Assembly (NCBI RefSeq): GCF_000685905.1
Contig: NZ_JMKZ01000002.1
Location: forward strand, 1 to 64,000
DNA from: Mycoplasmoides pirum ATCC 25960
Lineage (GTDB): Bacteria > Bacillota_I > Bacilli_A > Mycoplasmatales > Mycoplasmoidaceae
DNA: 64,000 bases
Direction of reading: 5' to 3'
Numbering within the stretch: position 1 is the stretch's first letter; the number at the start of each line of letters is the position of its first letter. Position numbers and translations under genes: made by a program. The notes under the pieces are model-generated. The model was not told the DNA's origin and ran no database searches. It worked only from the letters and a program-made list of their open reading frames with translations. This document shows positions 52,940-64,000 of the stretch, one piece after another.

Positions 52940-54298
52940 CTATTTTTGTTCACTTAAATTTTTTACCTTTTTATACTTTTTTATTAAATTTTCTTTAACT
53001 TTTTTATCTATTACAGCACGTTTTATTTTTTGTTTAATTTTGTGAACTTTTATTTTTACTTTCTTTTTATGATTGGGTTGAACTTTTTTATTTTTTGATT
53101 GATTATGGATCTTTTTAATTAATTTTGAATATTGTTCATTATGATGATTTTTATTTTGAGTGCTTTTATAAGCAATAGTATGACGAACTAGTTCGTTTTG
53201 TTTATTGATTTTTAATGGAATTCAAATAATCCCTTTTTTTGATAAGCGTTTCAATTGAAATTCATCTTTAAAATCATACATAACATATGATTCACCTAAA
53301 TATTTTGAACGACTAGTTCTTCCAGATCTATGAATATATCAAATATCATCTTGAGGTAAATTTCAAGAAATTACATGTGAAACACCATCAATATCAATAC
53401 CGCGTGATGCTAAATCAGTTGTAATTACATATGTTGCTTTTAAACTATTAATTTTTTTAAATGCTTGCTTTCTTTCTGAAGGCAACAATTTACCATGTAA
53501 AGCAATAGTTTGGATACCATGGTTTGTAAATCATTGTTGAATAAATTCAATATCTTTATAATTATTCACAAATATTAAACATAAATAAGGTTTAATTTGA
53601 TTAATAATAACTTCGAGGTTATCAAATTTATTATTGCTTTTGCTTGTAACCAAAAAATGTTTTACTTTTTCATTTACTCATATAGATTTTGTGACATTAA
53701 TAATGTTCGGATTATCTATTATTTTTTTAAACTTTGATATCACATCTTGATGTAATGTAGCACTTAATACAATTTCAGTAGCATGATAATTTTGTAACCG
53801 TTTTCTTAATTGAATATATTCGTTTAAAAATGAATTATCAATAAACATGTCCGCTTCATCATAAACAATGTATTTTAAAAATTTATATAAATTTAACCCT
53901 TTTTTTAACAAATCAAGTAATTTGTGAGGGGTGGCAACTAAAATTTGACCTGTGTTTTTTTCAATTTTATTTTTTGTATCATTTGAATTGTATCCCCCAG
54001 CCAAAAGATGTGTTTTTAGTCGAGAATCATATTTTGAAAAATTGGAAAGAACGTTTTTGATTTGTGTTGCCAATTCTCTAGTTGGGCTAATTATAATAGC
54101 TTGAATTTCATTTATATTTAAATTAATTTTTTCAAGAATGGGCAACAAGTAAGCTAATGTTTTTCCTGTTCCAGTTTGCGAAATAGCAATAACATTTTTA
54201 TTTTTTAATAAAAGCGGAATAACTTTTTCTTGTATGGGAGTTAATTTTTTAATCCCCATTTCATTTAATGTTGATTGAATGTAAATTTGAAAATTCAT
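52940..54298 (-). CDS. DEAD-box RNA helicase
   Basis: 452 residues from ATG 54298. Complete motif set: PIQEKVIPLLL (Q motif), QTGTGKT (I), PTRELA (Ia), DEAD (II), SAT (III), ASRGID (V), HRSGRTSR (VI; the usual HRxGRxxR). Unwinds RNA during ribosome assembly or mRNA turnover. After about residue 380 it has a very basic tail (Lys/Asn/His, about 70 residues) that should bind RNA nonspecifically. Starts 75 bases after the surface-protein stop. Confidence 0.95.
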
Positions 54299-54373
54299 AT
54301 TTATTTTGAATACAATCTTTTAATAAAAATTAATATTCAAATTTTAATATTTAAATTTACTTCGAACTAAAAT

Positions 54374-56545
54374 TTATTTAAGTTCAACTAATTTACCATT
54401 TTGATTTTTTATAGGAGATTTATAAGAAATAGGTTTTTTAAGTGTTGAATTTAAAGATTTTTGTTTATTTAACGAATTTAAATTTTTGTTGTTCGCACTA
54501 TGAATTAAAGGTTTTTTAATAGAATCATTAATTTTTACAGGTTTCTTCTTTTGAACTATCATTGCAGGTCTATTCTTTTTAGAATCGCTTATTAATTTTT
54601 TAAATACTGCGCCAATAGCAAAAGTAAGAGTATCCATTTTTTTAATAGTCAATTTGTTTAATTTACGATTCTTGTTAACTGGTATACCAATTCCTAAACC
54701 TAAAATTAAAATTGTAGCAGTTGCAACTCCAACAACAATACTTATTAAAGCAATGTTTGATAAATGATTTTTAGGTAATACTTTCCCTTGAATATCAAGT
54801 TTATTAGGATTTTTAAAATCAATTTCAAGTTCTCCATTATCATAACCACTAAATATTCCTTTTGTAGTGGCATAAAAATTAGAATTATGGATTTTTTTCA
54901 TGATTGTATAAAATTTATATGAATAATATTCAGGATATGTAACATTTGGATTGTAAATAGAATCTGCATGAGTTTTCATGATAAATTCATTCGGTTTGAT
55001 AATTGAATTATCTATAGGAAAAAAATTTTCTACAGAATGAACTCCTTCTGTCAATAGAACATTTCAATTTGATGCTTGATAAAAATTGATTTTTTCTAAT
55101 GGCGAATCAAATTTTTGAATTCGGTATGTGGGACTACCTGATTGTATACCACCATAACTTAAGTATACAGCATATTTAGTTAACAAAACTCTTTCTGTAA
55201 CACAATAAACATTATCAGAAGTTCATGTATCATTTTGTGAAGATGGAGATCAAACTTTTACAAATTGTCTATAATCATTAAAGGTGCCTTTAGTTGTAAC
55301 TAAAAAATTGTTTGATCCTGAAATGATATTCTCTTGTGTGAAATTCATATTAGTTAAATAAATTTCTCCATCAATATTTATCACACCTTTTAAAGTTACA
55401 AGATAAGTATCTTGAATCATTAAAACATCTTTTTTTGAAAGATTATTGATATATTCATCATTAATATCACTATTGGCATTTTTAGATATCTTTAATTTTT
55501 TTCCATCAGAAAAATAAACACCTTTAGTTGTTACAATATAATTAGCTGAAATATCAATATATTCACTTTTATTTCAAACACTTAAATCAAAAACTGTTTG
55601 TCCTAATGTATAAGTATAAATATTATTAGTTGTTGCCAAAATATAATCTGATATTCCTAAAATATCATTATTAGTTAATTCTTTAGTTAAGGGGTAAACT
55701 TGAAATCTATCACTACTTGTATAGATGATAATGCATTTTTTAAAGACTAAAAAACATTCAGAAGCAGCTAAAATATTCTCTTTGGAAATTTCGTTTCCAA
55801 TATAGTTTGAATCAACCTTTTTGCCAGATACACTATATATTCCTTCTTTTAGAACTAAAATTGTTCCATTAGCCATAATGAAATCATCTTTAGTCAATTT
55901 TAATCAATAATCTTTTGCAATTGGCGTATTATCATAAGCATATATGCCATACTTTGTTACAACAAAATAATCTGATATTGCATACAAATCATCTTTTGTT
56001 AAAAAATTAAAATCTGAATTTCCTAATTTTTCTTTTTTGTAGTTATATACACCTGATGTTGTAGCAATAATACCTCTTGATACACCTAAAATATTTGATG
56101 GTATAACTTTTGCTACACTTATTGGAATTTTTAACTCATTAGCGTTGCTAGCTTTAATTATTAAATTTCCTGAACCATTTTTTACACCATATAAAATTAT
56201 AGATTCATTGTTTAATTTAAAATCAAAAGCATTTGTATCATTAGAAACCGAAACGTTTAATAATTTATCAAAATTAGTAATATCTAATTTAGTGGCATTT
56301 TCAAGTTTTTTTAATAAAAACAATGTACCACCTCTAGCATCAGGGTGGTTTGAAATATTTGTTTCTATATTTATGAGTTTGTTATTAATAATTTGAGATT
56401 TTTCATTTTTGACAATATTTTGATCAAAAGAATTCAAATTAGAATTTCAAAGCCTTTTTGATAGTAAAGGAACTAACAACAAATTTAATAAAAGAAAAGC
56501 GGAAATCAAAAAAGCAAAAATAGATTTTTTTATATTTTTATTCAT
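54374..56545 (-). CDS. Surface protein with tandem beta-type repeats and C-terminal anchor
   Basis: 723 residues from ATG 56545. N-terminal hydrophobic segment (8-30), then an extracellular region to about 595, one membrane helix (597-621), and a basic cytoplasmic tail of about 100 residues. From about residue 160 to 510 at least eight units of 33-44 residues repeat the pattern I-x-x-x-[SAND]-x-x-[FYI]-[LIV]-[VA]-T-x-x-G-[VI]-[YFN], for example DYFVVTKYGIYAYD, NYIVTTKGVYFSDG, TYLVTLKGVINIDG and NNFLVTTKGTF. Short beta units repeated seven or more times suggest a propeller or solenoid. No known family identified. Possibly an adhesin. Confidence 0.82.
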
Positions 56546-56777
56546 AAGATTTAAGTAATTTAAGAAATTTAGTATTTTTTAATTAGCTATTTAAAAATTT
56601 ATTAATATTTAAGTTAAACTTGCAAGCAACAATTTTATTTTAAAAAATCAAAACAAAATTTTTAAAATAATATCATAATTGTCCAATTTTGTAAATAAAA
56701 AACAAATTCATAGTTAAATAACAACTACAAATTTGTAATTTAAAAACAAATATTTATTTTTAAAAAATAATTAGTGA

Positions 56778-58163
<1,386 letters not shown>

Positions 58164-58226
58164 AATAAAATCCTCATCAATGTTTTATTTAAATAGATAA
58201 AATTAAAAGAATAAATTACTTTAAAA

Positions 58227-58232
58227 ATTATA
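58227..58232 (-). promoter_or_regulatory. -10 box of enolase
   Basis: TATAAT on the minus strand in the 105-bp gap between proS and eno, 64 bases before the enolase ATG. Confidence 0.45.
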
Positions 58233-58268
58233 ATATTTTGCTATTAATTTTAATTAATAAATTAGTTG

Positions 58269-59690
58269 TTAATATGCTCTAGCAAAATATACTCATGATT
58301 TTGCGGGCTGTTTTGTAAAGACACAAATTTCATTATTTATAGGCAAATCTACAATGCAACGAATTGTTGCACCTGTCATTTTTTTGATTTCTTGTTCATC
58401 ATTATCAGAACCATTTCAAGGAGCCAATAAAACTTTTTGATTATTTAATTCTTTTTTAAAAGATTCAAAATCATAAACTTTAGTAATTTGATTTTCATAA
58501 CGAATTAAAACTTTATCATATAAGTTTTGATCATAAGAACTTATATTTTCGTCAATATGTGATTTTACTTCATTTATTTTTAATGAAATTTTTTTTACAT
58601 TATTTCTTCATTTGATTACAACTTCATTATTTTTTAAATCATTTGGTCCTAATATTATTACCACTGGTGTTCCATATATTTCTTGTTGATTAATTTTAAA
58701 ACCAATAGAATTATTTGAAGAATCGATTTGAACTCTATAACAATCTTTTAGAGAATTTAATATTTCATTAGCTTTTTCTATAATTTGAGGATTTTTATTT
58801 GCCATCAAAGTTAAAATAACAATTTGAACTGGAGCAACTTTAAATGGTAAAACTAATCCATTATCATCTCCATGACTCATAATTAAAGCACCAATAATTC
58901 TTGTTGATAATCCCGCTGACATAGTGTGAACTAAATCATAAGTATTATTTGAATTTTGAAATTTAATATTAAAAGCTTTTGAAAAATTTTGACCTAGATT
59001 GTGAGTAGTTGCAGATTGCAATGCCTGACCATCTGGCATAATAGTTTCTAATGTATGTGTTGTTATTGCACCCGCAAATCTTTCATTAGGACTTTTAAGA
59101 CCATTTAATGTTGGTATCATCAAAATTTCATTAATTAATTTTTTATACACATTATGAACTTTATCAACCATTAATTTACAAGATTTTTCATCTATAAATG
59201 CACCATGCATTTCTTGTCAATAAAACTCGCTATTTCGCAAAAATGGTCTAGTGTTTTTTTCAACTCTAAAAACACTACATCATTGATTATATAACAAAGG
59301 TAATTGATTATAATTTTGTAAAATTTCACTTCACAATTTACAAAATGCTACTTCAGAAGTTGGGCGTAAAACATAAGGTTCTTGTAAATTTTCATAACCT
59401 TTAGATTGAATTAAAAATAGTTCTGGTTTAAATCCTTCAACATGATTTGCTTCTAATAATAAATCACTATAAGGAAATAAACTTGGTAACGCTACATTAA
59501 CAATATTTAATTCTTTAAAGAATAAATTAAGTTGTTTTTGAATTTGTTCTCATATTCCTCAACCTCGAGGAAGAAAACTCATAAAACCTTTAATTGAACT
59601 ATAGTGAATTAATTCTGCTTTTTCAACAACACTAGTATATCAATCACTTAATGAAGTTTGTTGACTAACAATTTCATAATTTTTTTTCAT
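58269..59690 (-). CDS. proS: Prolyl-tRNA synthetase, short eukaryote/archaeal-like type
   Basis: 473 residues from ATG 59690. Class II motifs: [52 protein letters not shown] (motif 2) and TMSAGLSTRIIGALIMSHGD (motif 3), then an anticodon-binding domain. It lacks the large editing insertion of bacterial ProRS and resembles the shorter type found in mycoplasmas, archaea and eukaryotes. Charges tRNA-Pro. Confidence 0.95.
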
Positions 59691-59720
59691 AATATATCAT
59701 TCATTTGTATCAAACAAAAT

Positions 59721-59855
59721 TTATTTTGGAATGCTAGTAGCTATAATTGCAGCTATGGAAATTGCAATAATTACTACTAGAATGGTAATACTAATTCAAA
59801 GACGAATTTTCTTAGTTTTATTGTTTTTATTATTAATTTCTTGTTGATTTGACAT
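59721..59855 (-). CDS. Single-span small membrane protein
   Basis: 44 residues from ATG 59855: polar N-terminus (MSNQQEINNKNNKTKKIR, charge positive near the membrane), a Trp, then one hydrophobic segment (about 20-41) and SIPK. Sits between MATE and proS with small gaps. Size and topology could fit SecE, but no conserved SecE residue is convincing. Too short to be sure it is translated. Confidence 0.5.
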
Positions 59856-59944
59856 TTAAAATACTTATTAATTATTAATTTGTATTAACAATTATATAAA
59901 CATTATCTTTAATTGTTAAATAAAATTTAAATATAAATTAAAAA

Positions 59945-61687
59945 CTAACGTTGCATTAATTTAGAAGGTTTTCTTAAATTTTGTTTAATTTCATTTTCAT
60001 ATTTGCCCATTCTTGTATACATATGAATTAAACTAACAACAATATTAATGCTACTAGCTAAAATTGTACATGTTGGGAGCAATCAAATAAAACAATTCAT
60101 TGCAGTTTCAGAAGATGCTAAAGTAGGGTTATTTGTCGCAATAGCATTACTTGCACTTTGAAAAATAAATAAAAGTGGAATAAATAAAATTATATTTTGT
60201 AATATAGCAACAAATCAAGAAAAAGAAATTCTTTGAGTTGATTGAAAATAAAGTTGTCCTGTTGTACCTAAAGCTAAAAAAACAGCTTGCAACATTGTAA
60301 TTCTCAATAAATATGTTGTGTACTCTAAATTATTTGTTTGAACATCAAATAAATTTATTAAAAAAACATCACTTAAAGCAAAAGCAAACAAGGAATAAAT
60401 AATAACACCATATACAATTGCAATTAAAAGAACATACCAGTAAATTTTTTTAATTGCATTGTAATCTTCTTTTCCATATTTGTAAGAAGCAACAGTTCTT
60501 CCGCCTTGGATCAAACCTCATACAGATTGGATAGCTAAATTGCTTATTGGTGTAACACTTCCAAAATATGATTGAAAAATATTAGGTGAAGTATCGTGTG
60601 TTATAGCATAACCACTACTATTTGTCATGTTGACTAAATAAGTTTGAAACATTGAATTAGAAAAACTAGCACTTGCATTTCTTAAAAAAGAAGCAACTCC
60701 AATTAAAATGATAATATTAAACAATTTTCATTTATATAATTTGAATCTTAAATTCTTTAAAATTAAATTGGTTTGATTTTTTTTCGTCAAAATTAAATTA
60801 TATTCAACATAAGCTATAAAATTAACCATTCATCCAATAGCTGTAGCCAATGCAGAACCCATCAATGCTAATGATGCAAAAACAATTAAGATATAATCTA
60901 AAATAATATTTAAAACATTACAAAATGTTGGAACAATTGAAATAAATAATTGTCGTCCTTCACTTTGAGCCAAAAAATAATACATTTGACTCATAATCTG
61001 AAAAATATTGAATCCACAAAGAATGTAAACGTATCCTTGTGCCAAATCCACTTGAACATTTTGGGCATATAAATTAAATTTCTCAATTATTGGATTATCA
61101 TGACTCGATGCAAAAGTTCCTTTTGCACTTGATGATAATCATAAAGGTGAAATGCCTAAAATAAAAAAAGAAACAAATAACCCTAAAATAGCATTTGCAA
61201 TAAATCCTGTTGATCAAACTTCTTCGATTTCTTGAGCATTTTGTTTTGCTAGAGATTTTGCAAAAGAAACTGCTACACCCATACTAACTAATAGTGTTGT
61301 TGCAGTCAAAATTAAAGTAATTGGTGCGCTTATTGATATTGCTGAACGAACCAAGTCAGTTGGAGTAATTGCATTATCTTTAGCTTGTTGCAAATATGGT
61401 ACTAATATATCTTCAGGAAATAATTTTTCTAATGTTAATCCATTCGGATTTAAGTTACTAGAAAAAGGAATAAACTTAACCATCATAATTTGATCAGAAA
61501 AAATATACATTGCTTGAAAAAAAGTTACAAGTAATGCAGGTAAAACAAACCTTAAAAGTAATTTAAAAACATTTTTATTTTCAAATAAATCTTTATGTAA
61601 AATTTTTTTTACTTTTGGGTTTAAAGTTTGTTTGCTATCAATTGATATTTCATTAGATGATAAATTATTTGATTTAGTTGAATTCAT
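59945..61687 (-). CDS. MATE-family multidrug/cation exporter
   Basis: 580 residues from ATG 61687, 12 hydrophobic segments in two halves. LLLRFVLPALLVTFFQAMYIFSDQIMMVKFIP is the usual first helix pair (P-x-[IL]-x-x-x-x-x-Q-x-x-[YF]-x-x-x-D), with SAPITLILTATTLLVSMGVAVSFAKSLA next, and the second half reads IQSVWGLIQGGRTVASYKYG, matching the P-x-x-x-G-N-R...G turn seen in DinF-type members. The N-terminal tail (about 35 residues) is longer than usual. Sodium- or proton-coupled drug export is the family function; here unproven. Confidence 0.88.
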
Positions 61688-61764
61688 ATAAATATATACT
61701 TAAATTTAAAAATTTAACAACTTATATTTTTATCATTTATTTTCTAAAATACTTAAAAAATTTA

Positions 61765-64000
<2,236 letters not shown>

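Overview
The window is about 75% A+T and comes from a mollicute that reads UGA as tryptophan. Nearly every long gene has in-frame TGA codons where its family has Trp or another aromatic residue, and becomes continuous only when TGA is sense. I used that code throughout, so most coordinates are merged from several TGA-to-TGA pieces. A terminal-organelle type protein with five EAGR-like boxes (49717-52764), together with lipoproteins, HPr kinase and acetate kinase, suggests a pneumoniae-group mycoplasma, perhaps the Malacoplasma (penetrans/iowae) branch. The genus is inference.

Layout. Almost everything is on the minus strand. The plus-strand exceptions are a small membrane protein (16724), a GNAT acetyltransferase (32663) and a tRNA-Arg (33232). 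1-7000: two surface proteins built from a related repeat, a three-tRNA cluster and a 1045-residue exported protein. 7046-10585: ZIP metal transporter, a small tail-anchored protein, Lgt, HPr kinase. 10682-14923: a four-gene BtuFCCD-like ABC importer whose leader is a cobalamin-type riboswitch followed by an intrinsic terminator. 14924-20614: yebC, a frameshifted yvcK and a heterodimeric ABC exporter. 20722-27653: GNAT-ribF-truB-membrane protein-rbfA-infB-ylxR-nusA. 27784-32601: pseudouridine synthase, TrmH methylase, DHH phosphoesterase, ThiI, YqaJ-like nuclease. 33391-36949: two paralogous BMP nucleoside-binding lipoproteins, the second with a frameshifted signal peptide. 37048-49591: a possible long operon with the ABC nucleoside importer (ATPase and two permeases), acetate kinase, two glycosyltransferase-like proteins, a flippase and a helicase-nuclease fusion. 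49717-56545: EAGR protein, DEAD-box helicase, and a repeat-rich membrane-anchored surface protein. 56778-64000: enolase, prolyl-tRNA synthetase, MATE exporter and a P-type cation ATPase that runs off the window.

How it fits together. The cell imports corrinoid (or a related ligand), divalent metal and nucleosides, makes ATP through enolase and acetate kinase, and displays many lipoproteins matured by Lgt. The BMP lipoproteins at 33-37 kb are the natural binding subunits for the permeases and ATPase at 45-50 kb.

Most notable: (1) the riboswitch-terminator-BtuFCCD unit, unexpected in a minimal genome; (2) four frameshifts in three genes, every one in a 7-8 base poly(A) run, which may be phase switches, slippage sites, decay or sequencing errors; (3) the five-box EAGR protein; (4) a tail-extended nucleoside permease and a surface protein with an array of Tyr/Phe-Val-Thr-Gly repeats.
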